64,000 nt of DNA from Methylobacterium oxalidis (GCF_007992195.1 NZ_BJZU01000049.1:1-64000); one strand, 5' to 3'. Shown: positions 37,431-47,450, counted from the first letter of the stretch. Notes: a model not told the origin generated them from the sequence alone. Translations and numbers: made by a program.

Positions 37431-37440
37431 CCTACAACTA
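37419..37440. promoter_or_regulatory. Inverted-repeat operator candidate
   Basis: TAGTTCTAC and CTACAACTA are nine-base arms with two mismatches around TTTC. The repeat covers the putative -10 box 40 bases before the S24 gene start, the classic position for self-repression. Confidence 0.4.
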
Positions 37441-37480
37441 GGCCGTGCGTCTTAGCGGTCGACCCAGCCTTGAGCCCGAG

Positions 37481-38113
37481 ATGCTGTCCCACGAGCAGAT
37501 CTGGACTGCGATCGATCGCTTGGCCGAGCGTCACGGATTCTCGGCCTCCGGCCTCGCGCGGCGGGCTGGTCTCGACGCGACGAGCTTCAACCGCTCGAAG
37601 CGGATCGGGCCGGACGGGCGCAAGCGCTGGCCCTCGACCGAATCGATCTCGAAGGTCCTCGTCGCCACGGGCGCGAGCCTCGACGAGTTCCTGCGCCTGA
37701 TCGAGCCCCGGGAGGGCCCGCCGCGGGCGATGATACCGCTCATCGGCATGACGCAGGCGGGCGCCGGGCGCCTCTTCACCGAGGAAGGCATGCCGACCGG
37801 CGGCCCGGGCTGGGAGGAGATCGAGTTTCCCGATCTCGGCGAGGAGCGCGCCTTCGCCCTCGAGGTGCAGGGCGACTCGATGACGCCGCTATACCGGGAC
37901 GGCGACGTGCTGATCGTCTCGCCCACCGCGGGCCTGCGCAAGGGCGACCGCGTGGTGGTCCGCCTCGGCTCGGGCGAGGTGCTGGCCAAGGAGTTGCGCC
38001 GCCGCACCGCCCGCACGATCGAACTCGCCTCGCTGAACCCCGACCACGAGGACCGCACGGTGAATGTCGGCGACATCGCCTGGATGGCCCGCGTGATGTG
38101 GGTGCGTCAGTAG
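37481..38113 (+). CDS. S24-family helix-turn-helix repressor (LexA/CI-like)
   Basis: 210-residue protein. The N-terminal helix-turn-helix (FSASGLARRAGLDATSFNRSKR, about 20-41) is followed by an S24 peptidase domain with catalytic Ser133 in GDSMTPLYRDGD and Lys170 in LAKELRR, spaced 37 residues apart as in LexA. A possible self-cleavage Ala-Gly lies in MTQAGAGR. Such proteins repress genes until RecA-driven or other cleavage; here the target is unknown. I chose the ATG at 37481 because the GTG at 37445 would overlap the presumed operator zone, but this is a judgement. Confidence 0.85.
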   Translation: MLSHEQIWTAIDRLAERHGFSASGLARRAGLDATSFNRSKRIGPDGRKRWPSTESISKVLVATGASLDEFLRLIEPREGPPRAMIPLIGMTQAGAGRLFTEEGMPTGGPGWEEIEFPDLGEERAFALEVQGDSMTPLYRDGDVLIVSPTAGLRKGDRVVVRLGSGEVLAKELRRRTARTIELASLNPDHEDRTVNVGDIAWMARVMWVRQ

Positions 38114-38207
38114 GATCCGGGGCGCCGCTCCGCCCTCGACCCGTCGCGCCGTTGCCGCTATCCGTGGGCGAACCGTGGCCTCATGGCCCGTCGAGGCCGA
38201 CAGCGCG

Positions 38208-39287
38208 ATGCCAGAGCCCGGAACGGACGGAACGAGCGGCGTGGCCGGGATCGAGCCGGGCTGGAAGTCCCTGCTCGACGCGGCCGCCCTTCCGGCCTTC
38301 CTGACCGACGCGCGCCGAGACGGCGAGCCGGTGGTCTACGCCAATTCCGCCTTCCTGGCCCTCAGCCGGCGCGCCGAGGACGAGGTCTGCGGCCGTCCCA
38401 TCGCGAGCCTGTGGCCCGGCGCCGTCCCGGGGGAGGGCGGGAGCGCCGCGGAGTTTTTGGCGCAGGCGGGCGACGGCTCCACCTTCTGGGCGAGCCTGAC
38501 GCTGGCACCCGTGGCGGGAACCCCTTTCCGGTTGGGGCAGATCGTCGATGTCACCCGGCGCCGCGACTTCGAGGGCGCGCTCGCGCTCTCGCGCCAGCGC
38601 GAGGCGCTGGGTCTCCTCACGAACAGCGTCGCGCACGAGTTCAACAACTTCCTGCAGATCCTGATCGGCTACATCGATGGCTTGAAGCGGCGGCTCGGCG
38701 ACAGGCCCGAGCCGTTCATCCAGCGCGCCGTGACGCGCTCGACGGACGCGGCCGAGCGGGCGGCCGTGCTGACGCGCCAGCTCCTCGCCTTTTCCCGCCG
38801 GATCGCGCCGGAGGTGCGCCCGGTCGATCTCGACGCGGTGGTGGCCGAGATCGCCGGCCGCCTGCGCATCTCCCTGCCGGCGAGCATCGCGCTCACGGTC
38901 GAGACGACGCCCGACCTGCCGCGGGCGCTCAGCAACCCGACCCAGCTGGAACTCGCTCTCGCTCACATCGTCGCCAACGCCTGCGAGGCGATGCCGCGGG
39001 GCGGCACGATCACGATCGCGACCTTCCTCGTGCCTGTGGGCGACCGCACGATCCAGCGCCCTGCCGACGGCGCGGTCGGGGTGTCCGTCAGCGACACCGG
39101 CACCGGCATGTCGCAGGAGATGCTGGCCCGCGCCCTCGCGCCCTTCGCCACGAGCCGCGAGGCGGGGCGTGGGGCGGGGCTCGCCATCGTGCACGGGCTG
39201 ATGAAGCGCCAGAACGGCACCGTCGCCCTCGACAGCCGCCAGGGGGAGGGGACGAGCGTCCGGCTGATCTTCCCGGCCGCCGCGTGA
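38208..39287 (+). CDS. PAS-domain sensor histidine kinase
   Basis: 359-residue soluble kinase. An N-terminal PAS domain (about 20-120, with VVYANSAFLALS) is followed by a phospho-acceptor histidine, His143, in VAHEFNNFLQI, and by the ATP-binding domain with N box HIVANACEAMP, G1 box DTGTGM and a G2-like GRGAGLAIVHG. The PAS lacks the cysteine of a LOV photoreceptor. There is no membrane span and no receiver domain. It is not next to a response regulator. A GTG at 38175 would add 11 residues; I favour the ATG at 38208. Confidence 0.88.
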   Translation: MPEPGTDGTSGVAGIEPGWKSLLDAAALPAFLTDARRDGEPVVYANSAFLALSRRAEDEVCGRPIASLWPGAVPGEGGSAAEFLAQAGDGSTFWASLTLAPVAGTPFRLGQIVDVTRRRDFEGALALSRQREALGLLTNSVAHEFNNFLQILIGYIDGLKRRLGDRPEPFIQRAVTRSTDAAERAAVLTRQLLAFSRRIAPEVRPVDLDAVVAEIAGRLRISLPASIALTVETTPDLPRALSNPTQLELALAHIVANACEAMPRGGTITIATFLVPVGDRTIQRPADGAVGVSVSDTGTGMSQEMLARALAPFATSREAGRGAGLAIVHGLMKRQNGTVALDSRQGEGTSVRLIFPAAA

Positions 39288-39427
39288 GAAAGTCTTAACC
39301 GCCGCGCGATCGGGCGCCGCCCGTCAGATCAATTCGTGCGCGGAACCGGACTAAAACATCGGCTCACGCGTCACCATATCGTCGGTGGCGCTCAAGCCAC
39401 CACGTTTTCTCTCGCAGAGGCGTATCG

Positions 39428-40402
39428 ATGCTCACCTCCACCACGCGCCGCAAGCGCACCGCGATCCTTCTGGCGCTCGCCGCAGCGCTGACGGTCGCCG
39501 CGCCCGTCGTCGAGGCCCGTCCGGGCGGCGGCGGCTCTGTCGGCTCGCGCGGAAGCCGCACCTTCAACGCACCGTCCGCGACCACCACGGCGCCCGGCAC
39601 GGCCGCGCCGATTCAGCGCTCGCAGACCTCGCCGAGCCCGGGCATGAACAATCCCGGCATGCAGGCCCCGAACCAGGGGCGCCGTTTCGGTGGTGGCTTC
39701 TTCGCGGGCCTCCTCGGCGCGGGTCTTCTCGGCGCGCTGATCGGCGGCGGCTTCTTCGGCGGTCTCGGCGGCATCGCCTCGTTCCTCGGCCTGCTCCTGC
39801 AGGTCGGCCTCATCGTCGGCCTGATCGTGCTGGCCGTGCGCTTCTTCCGCCGTCGCCAGCAGCCGGCCGGCGCCGGCGCGCCCTACGCCCGTCAGAGCCT
39901 CGACAACGGGCCGGACCCGCGTGCTCAGCCCGGCCCGGGCGGCCTCGGCGGCATGATGGGGGGCGGCACGATGGGCGGCGCGCAGCGGCCGGCCCAGCAG
40001 CGACCCGTGCAGATCGGCCCGCAGGACTATCAGGTCTTCGAGCGGATCCTCGGTGACGTGCAGGACGCCTATTCCCGCGAGGACATGGTCACCCTGCGCA
40101 ACATCGCGACGCCGGAGATGGCGGGCTACTTCGAGGAGGAGCTTCGGGCGAACGCGGCGCGCGGCATCGTCAACCGGATCTCGGACGTCAAGCTCCTGCA
40201 GGGTGACCTTGCGGAAGCCTGGGGCGAGGGTCAGGCCGAGTACGCCACGGTCGCGATGCGCTACGCGCTGAAGGATGTGAAGCTCGACCGCAACACCAAC
40301 CGGGTCGTCGGGACCGAGCCGGCAGAGGCGACCGAGATCTGGACCTTCGTGCGCGGCCCCGGCCGCCCCTGGATGCTCTCGGCGATCCAGCAGACCGCCT
40401 GA
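39428..40402 (+). CDS. Tim44-like domain membrane protein
   Basis: 324-residue protein. Basic residues and a hydrophobic segment (ILLALAAALTVAAPVVEA) form a signal peptide or anchor; a Gly/Ser-rich region follows, then a very glycine-rich membrane segment (FFAGLLGAGLLGALIGGGFFGGLGG with LLQVGLIVGLIVLAVRFF). The C-terminal about 130 residues match the Tim44-like domain (VFERILGDVQDAYSREDMVTLRN, EEELRANAARG). In mitochondria Tim44 anchors import motors; the bacterial form is thought to act in the envelope, but its job is unclear. A T-run terminator follows. Confidence 0.86.
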   Translation: MLTSTTRRKRTAILLALAAALTVAAPVVEARPGGGGSVGSRGSRTFNAPSATTTAPGTAAPIQRSQTSPSPGMNNPGMQAPNQGRRFGGGFFAGLLGAGLLGALIGGGFFGGLGGIASFLGLLLQVGLIVGLIVLAVRFFRRRQQPAGAGAPYARQSLDNGPDPRAQPGPGGLGGMMGGGTMGGAQRPAQQRPVQIGPQDYQVFERILGDVQDAYSREDMVTLRNIATPEMAGYFEEELRANAARGIVNRISDVKLLQGDLAEAWGEGQAEYATVAMRYALKDVKLDRNTNRVVGTEPAEATEIWTFVRGPGRPWMLSAIQQTA

Positions 40403-40427
40403 TCCTCGGAACGACCGATTCTCAAGG

Positions 40428-40457
40428 GCCGGCGCCGCTCACGCGGCGCCGGCTTTT
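40428..40457 (+). terminator. Strong intrinsic terminator after the Tim44-like gene
   Basis: GCCGGCGCCGC and GCGGCGCCGGC form an 11-base perfect stem with a TCAC loop, followed on the plus strand by TTTTCTGT. It overlaps the last codons of rsmA, which ends at 40439 on the other strand, so both genes share the structure. Confidence 0.85.
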
Positions 40458-41302
40458 CTGTGCGCGTCCCAGGCGTTGGCGAGCGCCACGAAGCCCGCGA
40501 CCGGCACTTCCTCGGCGCGCGCCGTCTCCGGAATGCCGGCCGCGGCCAGGATCCGGCCCGGCTCGGGCAGGAGCGCCTTGAGGCTCTGGCGCAGCATCTT
40601 GCGGCGCTGTCCGAAGGCCGCCCGCGTCACCGCCTCAAGCGCTCCGGCGCGGCAGGGCAGGGGGGCGGTCCGCGGCACGAGGCGGACCACGCTGGACGTC
40701 ACCTTCGGCGGCGGCACGAAGGCCGAGGGTGCCACGTCGAACAGGATGTCGGCCCGCGTCCGCCAGCCACAGAGCACGCCGAGGCGCCCGTAATCCGCGC
40801 GCGCACCCTCGTCGGCCACGATCCGTTCCGCGACCTCGCGCTGGAACATCAGCGTCAGCGAATCCCACCACGGCGGCCACGCCTCGCCCTCGAGCCACCC
40901 GGTGAGGAGCGCGGTGCCGACATTGTAGGGAAGGTTCGCCACGATCCGGGCGGGGCCCGGCCCGAGAAGCGGGCGCGGGTCGAATTCGAGCGCGTCGGCG
41001 TCCACCACCTCCAGGCGTCCGGGATAGTGCGCCGCGATCTCGGCGAGCGCCGGCAGGGCGCGCGGATCCCGCTCGATCGCGATCACCCGCCCGGCTCCGG
41101 CAGCCAGCAGTGCCCGCGTCAGCCCGCCCGGTCCCGGGCCCACCTCCACCACCGTCACGCCGTCGAGGGGCCCGGCCGCCCGCGCGATACGGCCGGTCAG
41201 GTTGAGGTCGTAGAGGAAATTCTGGCCGAGCGCCTTCTTCGGCTCCAGGCTGTGCCGGCGCACGACCTCCCGCAGCGGCGGCAGCCCGTCGGAGCTGGTC
41301 AT
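40439..41302 (-). CDS. rsmA: 16S rRNA dimethyladenosine transferase RsmA (KsgA)
   Basis: 287-residue methyltransferase that dimethylates two adjacent adenosines near the 3' end of 16S rRNA during small-subunit maturation. SAM-binding motif [14 protein letters not shown] is near residues 52-65 and the catalytic NLPYNVG motif begins at Asn123. The ATG overlaps the pdxA stop (ATGA), so rsmA is translationally coupled to pdxA, an order seen widely in proteobacteria. Confidence 0.96.
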   Translation of the reverse strand: MTSSDGLPPLREVVRRHSLEPKKALGQNFLYDLNLTGRIARAAGPLDGVTVVEVGPGPGGLTRALLAAGAGRVIAIERDPRALPALAEIAAHYPGRLEVVDADALEFDPRPLLGPGPARIVANLPYNVGTALLTGWLEGEAWPPWWDSLTLMFQREVAERIVADEGARADYGRLGVLCGWRTRADILFDVAPSAFVPPPKVTSSVVRLVPRTAPLPCRAGALEAVTRAAFGQRRKMLRQSLKALLPEPGRILAAAGIPETARAEEVPVAGFVALANAWDAHRKAGAA

Positions 41303-42426
41303 AGCTCGTCGGTCGGATCGAAGTGGGTCGGGCGGGGCGGGCGCGGTCGGTCGGCGTAGGCGCTGATCGGGATGATGTCGGCGCTGGCCGGCACCGCGCG
41401 CCCGGAAGCGGCGTGCCGGGCCAGGCGCTCGGCGAGCCGCAGGGCGGCGATCAGGCTGTCCGGCCGCGCGATGTTGCGGCCGGCGATGTCGAAAGCCGTG
41501 CCGTGATCGGGCGATGTCCGGATGAAAGGCAGGCCGAGCGTCACGTTCACGCCCTCGTCGAAGGCGATCGTCTTGATGGGAATCAGGGCCTGGTCGTGAG
41601 TGGGCGCGAGCGCGACGTCGTAGGTCTGCCGGGCACGCGCGTGGAACAGGGTGTCGGCGGGCAGCGGCCCGCGGATGTCGATTCCCTCGGCCCGCAGCCG
41701 CTCAACCGCGGGCGCCAGCACGTCCCGATCCTCCGTCCCCATCGTGCCGGCCTCCCCGGCGTGCGGGTTGAGGCCGGCGAGCACGAGGCGGGGCCGCTCC
41801 ATGCCGAAGCGTCCCCGCAGGTCCGCCGCGACGATCCGGGCCGTGCGTTCCACGAGCTCGGCCGTGAGCAATTCCGGCACCCGTCGCAGCGCGACGTGGA
41901 TCGTCACCGGCACCACCGCGAGTCCGTCGCTCCAGATCATCATGACGGGAAGCGGCGGCTCGGCGCCGGGCGCGACCGAGAGGGAAGCGAGGAACTCCGT
42001 GTGGCCCGGATAGGCGAAGCCGACCTGCGTGAGGACGTACTTGGCGATCGGGTTCGTCACCACGGCGGAGGCGCGGCCGGCCTGCACGAAGGCGACCGCG
42101 GCGGTGATCGATTCGAGCGTCGCGCCGGCAAGGGCCGGGTCCGGCTTGCCCGGCTCCGCCGCGATCTCTGCGCCGCTCGGCAGGGGCACCACGGGCAGCG
42201 CCCTCGGGAAGACCTCGGCGGCGGTCTCGGGATCGATCTCGGCGACGGGAACGCTCTCGCCGAGACGGTTCGCTGTGCGCTCCAGGAAGGCGGGATCGGC
42301 CACGACGAAGAAGGGCGGGACGCCCGGATTGATCGTCCGCAGGCGCCAAGCGGCCAGGGCGAGCTCCGGGCCGATGCCGGCGGGATCGCCGAGCGTGAGC
42401 GCGAGGGGAGGTCGGTCCTGATTCAT
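41299..42426 (-). CDS. pdxA: 4-hydroxythreonine-4-phosphate dehydrogenase PdxA
   Basis: 375-residue NAD-dependent enzyme of pyridoxal 5'-phosphate synthesis. Markers are [14 protein letters not shown] near the start, YPGHTEFLA with a metal-ligand histidine, LNPHAGEAG, and [12 protein letters not shown] near the C-terminus with the catalytic Asp/His pair. It is about 45 residues longer than the E. coli enzyme, mostly a Pro/Arg-rich C-terminal tail. The ATG lacks its own Shine-Dalgarno sequence but overlaps the stop of a 27-codon ORF (see 42423-42506). Confidence 0.95.
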   Translation of the reverse strand: MNQDRPPLALTLGDPAGIGPELALAAWRLRTINPGVPPFFVVADPAFLERTANRLGESVPVAEIDPETAAEVFPRALPVVPLPSGAEIAAEPGKPDPALAGATLESITAAVAFVQAGRASAVVTNPIAKYVLTQVGFAYPGHTEFLASLSVAPGAEPPLPVMMIWSDGLAVVPVTIHVALRRVPELLTAELVERTARIVAADLRGRFGMERPRLVLAGLNPHAGEAGTMGTEDRDVLAPAVERLRAEGIDIRGPLPADTLFHARARQTYDVALAPTHDQALIPIKTIAFDEGVNVTLGLPFIRTSPDHGTAFDIAGRNIARPDSLIAALRLAERLARHAASGRAVPASADIIPISAYADRPRPPRPTHFDPTDEL

Positions 42427-42506
42427 GCGGTCACCGGTGGGGTGCTGGCGTTCGGCGCGAGGGGACAACGCGCCGTCGCGCCGACGAGCCTCCGCGCGGC
42501 CGACAT
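42423..42506 (-). CDS. 27-codon ORF overlapping the pdxA start
   Basis: An ATG at 42506 opens a 27-codon frame whose TGA overlaps the pdxA ATG (ATGA). It starts SAARRLVGA and has no recognisable domain. It could couple pdxA translation to upstream ribosomes or be a remnant of the surA gene that normally lies here; both are speculation. The SD (GGGCGAG) is weak. Confidence 0.3.
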   Translation of the reverse strand: MSAARRLVGATARCPLAPNASTPPVTA

Positions 42507-42544
42507 CTCGCCCGCAGCGCGGGGACGATCCGTGGCCAGGATGC

Positions 42545-45148
42545 TCAGCGCGCGGCCGCGATGCCGTCGGCCGTGATCGGCGTGCCGACGGACTGGCGCA
42601 GGTCGGCCTCGCCGAGCGTCTTCAGCTCGACGCGCAGCAGCACGGTCTGGTTGCGCTCGCGGACGCCGAGGGCGGTGGCGATCGGCGAGACGATGTAGTT
42701 CAGCGAGACCGTGGTGCACTCGTCCTGGTAGCCGCCGCCGAGGCTCATCCCCGACAGGTAGAAGCGGTTGCCGCTCGGCGGAAGCGGCATCGCGCCGATC
42801 GGGTTGGCGAGATAGGTGCGCAGGGCGTCGTTGTAGGAGTCGCGCGCGTCGAGATAGTGCGTCAGGTCGAGGAGCGCCGAGCCCGTGAGGAACCAGTTCG
42901 GCGTGATGTGATAGGTGGCCGAGGCGGTGATGCCCTCGCGACGGTTGTTGAAGCCGAGCAGCGGCTGCGCCTGATAGTACGAGTAGAAGGCCGAGACCGA
43001 CAGCGGCAGGAAGGGCGAGAACCGCGCGGTGACGCCGCTCTCGAACCGGTTCACGCCGAAATCGGCCTGGTCGAACCGGGCCCGCGTGATCAGGCTGATG
43101 TGCTGGTTCGGCGAGAGCTGGAAACGGCCGACGAAGTCGGAGCGGCGGTTCTCCAGGCCCGATTCGAGGCCGACATTGGCGATGTCGCCGCGGCGGAACG
43201 AGTTCACGCCCGCGATCTGCACGGACTCTCCGAACAGGACGTTCGCGTACCAGCCGGCCGGCGTTACCACGGAGTACTGGCCGCCGAGATTGGCGCGCAG
43301 GCCCCCCTCCACGCGGTCGTAGCCCGAGAACTTGTCCCACTCGAATAGCGAGGTGTCGTCGAAGACGAGGCTCTGCGCGTCCTCGTTCGGCAGCCGGCCG
43401 ATGCGGGTCTCGCTCGGCCGCGCGATGACCTGGGCGATCGGCTCCAGGGTATGGACGCCGAGGCGGCCGAAATCCCCGACGAAGGGATAGCGGTAGTCGA
43501 TGCCGACCGCCGGCATCACGCGGCCCGAGGAGCCCTCGCCGATGTTGGCGATCGTCGGCACGAGCGCGTTCTGGTAGCCGGACAGGCTCGGGTTCACGAA
43601 GAAGGCGTCGGTGCGCAGGTACGCGAAGGGGGTGATCACCTGACCCAGCGGATCGATGAAGCTGCGCCGCCAGGAGACCTGCGCCGAGGCGCGGGTGTTC
43701 GTGCCGGCGAGGCCCCGGATCAGGCAGGTCGAGCGCGTGAAGGTGCTGCACGTGTCGTAGAGCGGGTAGTTGATGCCGTTGACGCTCGGGCTGAACAGGT
43801 AGGCGTTCGAGCGCGGCAGGCCCTGGAAGTCCGTGGCCTCGCGGGTCAGGCTCGTGATGTTGCCCTCGAAGCGCAACTCGCCGCCGACCGGGTCCGGCCC
43901 GTTGATGCGCTTCTCGTAGTCGATCACCGGGGCGACGACGGGCTGCTCCTTCTGCCAGTCGAAGCTCGACAGGACCTTGAAGTAGTAGCCCCGCGCCTCG
44001 AACCAGGAGCGGTCGCCCTGGCCGTTGAGGTAGGCCGTCGAGACCGCCTCGCGGAAGTAGTCGGTGACGAGCGCTTGGTTGCGGATGCGGTAATTGTCGA
44101 GGAACCACTTGTCGGTGACGCCGACGACGTCCCAGCCCGTGGTCCAGCGGTCGTTGATGTAGAAGCGGCCCTTGCTCTCGATCGAGCCGCGGAAGTCGCG
44201 GTCGCCCGCGCCGAGGGGGCCGGGCAGGAAGGCGCTCGGCGTCGTCTGGAAGATGCCGCTGACCCGCGCGCTGTAGGCGCCGGTCTCCAGCCGGTGGCGG
44301 AACTCCGCCTGGCCGAGCACGCCCTGCCGGCTGAGGAAGGCCGGCGTGACGGTGAGGTCGTAGTTCGGCGCGAGGTTCAGGAAGAACGGCGTCGCGACGC
44401 CGGTTCCGATCGCCGTCGAGGTCAGGAAGCGCGGCGTCAGGAAGCCGGTCTTGCGCTTCACGCTCGGGTCGGGCGCCTCGAAATAGGGCAGGTAGGCGAC
44501 CGGGATGCCCGCCAGCTCCAGGCGCGAATCCTCGAAGTAGACCGTGTGGGTCTCGTTGTTGTGGATGATCTTCGCCGCGCGCACCTGCCAGAGCGGCGGC
44601 TTCTCCGGGTTGTCCTTGCACGGCTCGCAGGCCGTGTAGGTGCCGTACTCGAAGCTCGTCTGCTCGCCGGCGATGCGCTCGGCGCGGGGCGCCGAGAAAC
44701 GCGTGCGCACCACCTCGCCGCGCTGCTCCACGGTCTGCTGCACGCGCAGCGAGTCGATGAAGCCGTTCTTGAAGTCGTCCGTCAGCTCCATCCGGTCGCC
44801 GGTGACGACGGCGCCGTCCCGGTCTGTCAGGCGGACGTTGCCCTCGGCGATGACCCGGCTGGCGCCGCGATCGTAGCGGACGCTGTCGGCCTGGAGCGTG
44901 CGGGGGCCGTAGTGCAGCTCGGCGTTGCCCCGGGCTGTGACCGTGTTGCGGTCGTTGTCGTAGATGAGCTCGTCCGCCTCGACGAGGAGCTTGTCGGCGG
45001 GCTGGCCGGCCCTGGCTTTCGGGGCAGACGCGCCGGCCTTCTGGGCAGCCGCCTGCGTCGCGGTCGCCAGCGGTGCGGCGGCCGTCAGCAGCGCCAGCAA
45101 GCCGGCGGCCTTCGCGATGTCGGCGACCCTACGCAACGCGCGTCCCAA
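42545..45148 (-). CDS. lptD: LPS-assembly outer-membrane protein LptD
   Basis: 867-residue protein that inserts lipopolysaccharide into the outer leaflet together with LptE. After a signal peptide (AAGLLALLTAAAPLATATQAAAQ), an OstA-like jellyroll domain (KLLVEADELIYDNDRNTVTARG) leads into a large beta-barrel with many aromatic strand ends. It contains five cysteines, including a CEPC pair near the N-domain, so the disulfide pattern may differ from E. coli. The start is uncertain: TTG at 45148 sits directly on a GGAG, and another TTG lies four codons later. The gene follows lptG. Confidence 0.93.
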   Translation of the reverse strand: MGRALRRVADIAKAAGLLALLTAAAPLATATQAAAQKAGASAPKARAGQPADKLLVEADELIYDNDRNTVTARGNAELHYGPRTLQADSVRYDRGASRVIAEGNVRLTDRDGAVVTGDRMELTDDFKNGFIDSLRVQQTVEQRGEVVRTRFSAPRAERIAGEQTSFEYGTYTACEPCKDNPEKPPLWQVRAAKIIHNNETHTVYFEDSRLELAGIPVAYLPYFEAPDPSVKRKTGFLTPRFLTSTAIGTGVATPFFLNLAPNYDLTVTPAFLSRQGVLGQAEFRHRLETGAYSARVSGIFQTTPSAFLPGPLGAGDRDFRGSIESKGRFYINDRWTTGWDVVGVTDKWFLDNYRIRNQALVTDYFREAVSTAYLNGQGDRSWFEARGYYFKVLSSFDWQKEQPVVAPVIDYEKRINGPDPVGGELRFEGNITSLTREATDFQGLPRSNAYLFSPSVNGINYPLYDTCSTFTRSTCLIRGLAGTNTRASAQVSWRRSFIDPLGQVITPFAYLRTDAFFVNPSLSGYQNALVPTIANIGEGSSGRVMPAVGIDYRYPFVGDFGRLGVHTLEPIAQVIARPSETRIGRLPNEDAQSLVFDDTSLFEWDKFSGYDRVEGGLRANLGGQYSVVTPAGWYANVLFGESVQIAGVNSFRRGDIANVGLESGLENRRSDFVGRFQLSPNQHISLITRARFDQADFGVNRFESGVTARFSPFLPLSVSAFYSYYQAQPLLGFNNRREGITASATYHITPNWFLTGSALLDLTHYLDARDSYNDALRTYLANPIGAMPLPPSGNRFYLSGMSLGGGYQDECTTVSLNYIVSPIATALGVRERNQTVLLRVELKTLGEADLRQSVGTPITADGIAAAR

Positions 45149-45191
45149 CTCCTGCCACGGTCGACCTCGCCACCCGTCCGAGGCCGGAGCC

Positions 45192-46280
45192 TCAGCCGTC
45201 CTCCTGGTACAGAAGCGTGAGCGTACCGAGAAGACTCCCTACCACGGCCGGGAACCACGCCGCCACTGGCGCCGCCACGATCCCCGAGGCGCCGAGCCCT
45301 TCCATGACCTGACGGGCGACGTAGAGGGCGAAGCCCGCCGCGACGCCCCAGAGCACGAGCTTGCCGACACCACCAAAGCGGAAGAACCGTAAGGAAACGG
45401 TTGCCGCCACGAGGACCATGGCGACGAAGAGCATCGGCCTGGCCAGGAGCACATCATACTGGAGTCGGTACCGGGTCGCATCCAACCCGGCCCGCTCCGT
45501 CCGTGCGATGGTCTCGGGTAGTTGCCAGAATGGCACGGAATCCGGGGGCGTGAAGCGCTGGCGCACCTGCCCCGGATCGAGCGGCGAGGCGATGAGGTAG
45601 CTGCCGAACGACTCGGGCGGCGCGCCCGGGGCGAGGAGGCGCGCCTCGCTCAACTCCCAGTAGCCGTCGTGCAGGGTCGCTCGGGCGGCCTCGATCTGCG
45701 AGACGAAGGAGCCGGCCTCGTCGAAGGTGAAGACCGAGACGCCGGCCAGCGTCGTCGTCCCCTCGATGGCGGTCTCGGCCCGCAGGATCGCCTGCCCGTC
45801 CAGGCTCCGCTGGCGGATCCACAGGTCCTTGCCCGAGCTCGCCTTGGTGGAGCGGGCGAAGATCTTCGCCTCGATCTCGGTGGAGCGCTGCTTCAGCATG
45901 GCCGAGACCGGGTTGTAGACGCCGACCGTGAGGGCGCCGATGGCGAGCGCCACGAACACCCCCGGCTGCAGGAACTGCCACGCGGAGATGCCCGCCGCCC
46001 GCGCGACCACGAGCTCGAGCTTGCGCGAGAGCTGCAGCAGGGTCGCGATGGAGCCGAACAGCACGGCGAAGGGCAGCACGCCCTCGGCCACGGCCGGCGT
46101 GCGGAAGAGGGAGAGCTGCGCCATCAGCCCCGGCGAGGCGCCCTCGGAATCGCCCGCCCGTCGCAGGAGCTCCACGAAATCCAGGGTGTAGACGAGCGCG
46201 AAGACGGTGATGAACACGCCGAGCACCGTGCGCACGAAGCGCATGGCGAAGTAGCGTCCGAGGGTCCCGCCGATCAGCAT
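45192..46280 (-). CDS. lptG: LPS export ABC transporter permease LptG
   Basis: 362-residue YjgP/YjgQ-type permease with six predicted membrane helices and a large periplasmic domain. With LptF it pairs with the LptB ATPase to extract LPS from the inner membrane. Start motif is [18 protein letters not shown]; the C-terminal half includes [20 protein letters not shown]. It begins nine bases after the lptF stop and is followed 43 bases later by lptD. Confidence 0.94.
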   Translation of the reverse strand: MLIGGTLGRYFAMRFVRTVLGVFITVFALVYTLDFVELLRRAGDSEGASPGLMAQLSLFRTPAVAEGVLPFAVLFGSIATLLQLSRKLELVVARAAGISAWQFLQPGVFVALAIGALTVGVYNPVSAMLKQRSTEIEAKIFARSTKASSGKDLWIRQRSLDGQAILRAETAIEGTTTLAGVSVFTFDEAGSFVSQIEAARATLHDGYWELSEARLLAPGAPPESFGSYLIASPLDPGQVRQRFTPPDSVPFWQLPETIARTERAGLDATRYRLQYDVLLARPMLFVAMVLVAATVSLRFFRFGGVGKLVLWGVAAGFALYVARQVMEGLGASGIVAAPVAAWFPAVVGSLLGTLTLLYQEDG

Positions 46281-46289
46281 GGCGCGGCC

Positions 46290-47450
46290 TCAGCTCGCCG
46301 CGAGCCGCGGCGCGCGGGGGCGCAGGCGCCGGATCCGGTCGCCGAGGCGGGTGCCGAGCGCGCGCACGGCCGGGCCGTGGAAGATCACCAGCGCGGACAG
46401 GCCGATGGCGAGGAGCGGCACGGCGTAGATCGCCACCACGGCCCCGGCGCTGCGCGCGGCCGCGCTCGTCGCCGCGAAGCCCGCGATGCGCAGCACCGTC
46501 ACGGCGACGATCGCGCCCGCTATGGCGAGGCCCCGGCCCTGGCGCGTGGTGCGCGGGTCTCCGAGGGCCGCGAAGGCGATGAAGGTGAGGGCGATCGGGT
46601 AGAGCCAGGCGGAGAGGCGGTCGTGCAGCTCGGCCCGGAAGCGGCCCTTCTGCGCCAGGTAGTAGCGCTCCGTGCGGTCGGGGAAGAGGAGCTGCGTCGT
46701 CGAGCGCTCGCGCGGCTTGTAGACGATCTCGGCGTCCGGCGGCGCGAAGGCGGCGAGATCGATCGTATAGCGCTCGAAGGTCAGGATCGAGGAGGCGCGC
46801 GAGTCCTTGAGCTGCTGGTGCACGCTGCCCTTCTCCAGCGCGAGGTAGCTCTGGCCGTCGAGCTCGATCGCCTGCCCCCTTTCCGCGAGGTAGACCTTGG
46901 TCTTCCCGGCCTCGCGTTTGTCCTGGATGAACAGGCCGAGCAGGGCGCCGCCCTGGCCGCGCTCGCGGAAGTGGAAGGTGATGCCGTTGTCGAGGCTGGT
47001 GAACTGGCCCTCCTTGACGACGTTCGCGATGAGGTCGCCGCGCACCCGCGTCACCACGTCCCGCAATTCCTGGAAGCTCGAGGGCATCACCTGGATCGTC
47101 AGGAAGGCGGTCAGGAACGAGATCGCGAAGGCCAGCGTCAGGAAGGGGCGCAGGATGGCGCGCGGCTTCATGCCCGCCGCCGACATCACGATGAGCTCGG
47201 AATCGCCGTTGAGCTTGTTGAGCGCGTAGATCACCGCGATGAACAGGGCCATCGGCGAGATCACGGCGATCAGGGTCGGCAGCGAGAGGCCGGTGACGAG
47301 CAGGAAGATGAGGAGCGTCTGTCCCTTGGCCGTGATCAGGTCGAGCTCGCGCAGCGCCTGCGTGACCCAGATCGTGCCGGTGAGGCCGATCAGGCAGGCG
47401 AGGAAGGCGGAGAGCGCGATCCGGAAAATGTAGCGCTCGATCTGCGTCAT
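46290..47450 (-). CDS. lptF: LPS export ABC transporter permease LptF
   Basis: 386-residue LptF permease, starting [16 protein letters not shown], with the family-typical loop [18 protein letters not shown] near residues 75-92 and a C-terminal membrane cluster. The ATG at 47450 is chosen over an in-frame extension to 47519. The gene is divergent from pepA across about 300 bases, and this head-to-head arrangement with pepA is common in proteobacteria. The ATPase lptB is not in the window. Confidence 0.94.
   Translation of the reverse strand: MTQIERYIFRIALSAFLACLIGLTGTIWVTQALRELDLITAKGQTLLIFLLVTGLSLPTLIAVISPMALFIAVIYALNKLNGDSELIVMSAAGMKPRAILRPFLTLAFAISFLTAFLTIQVMPSSFQELRDVVTRVRGDLIANVVKEGQFTSLDNGITFHFRERGQGGALLGLFIQDKREAGKTKVYLAERGQAIELDGQSYLALEKGSVHQQLKDSRASSILTFERYTIDLAAFAPPDAEIVYKPRERSTTQLLFPDRTERYYLAQKGRFRAELHDRLSAWLYPIALTFIAFAALGDPRTTRQGRGLAIAGAIVAVTVLRIAGFAATSAAARSAGAVVAIYAVPLLAIGLSALVIFHGPAVRALGTRLGDRIRRLRPRAPRLAAS

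Noticed and set aside
38208-38600. LOV photoreceptor domain in the sensor kinase
   Set aside because: The PAS domain lacks the conserved cysteine motif needed for flavin photochemistry.
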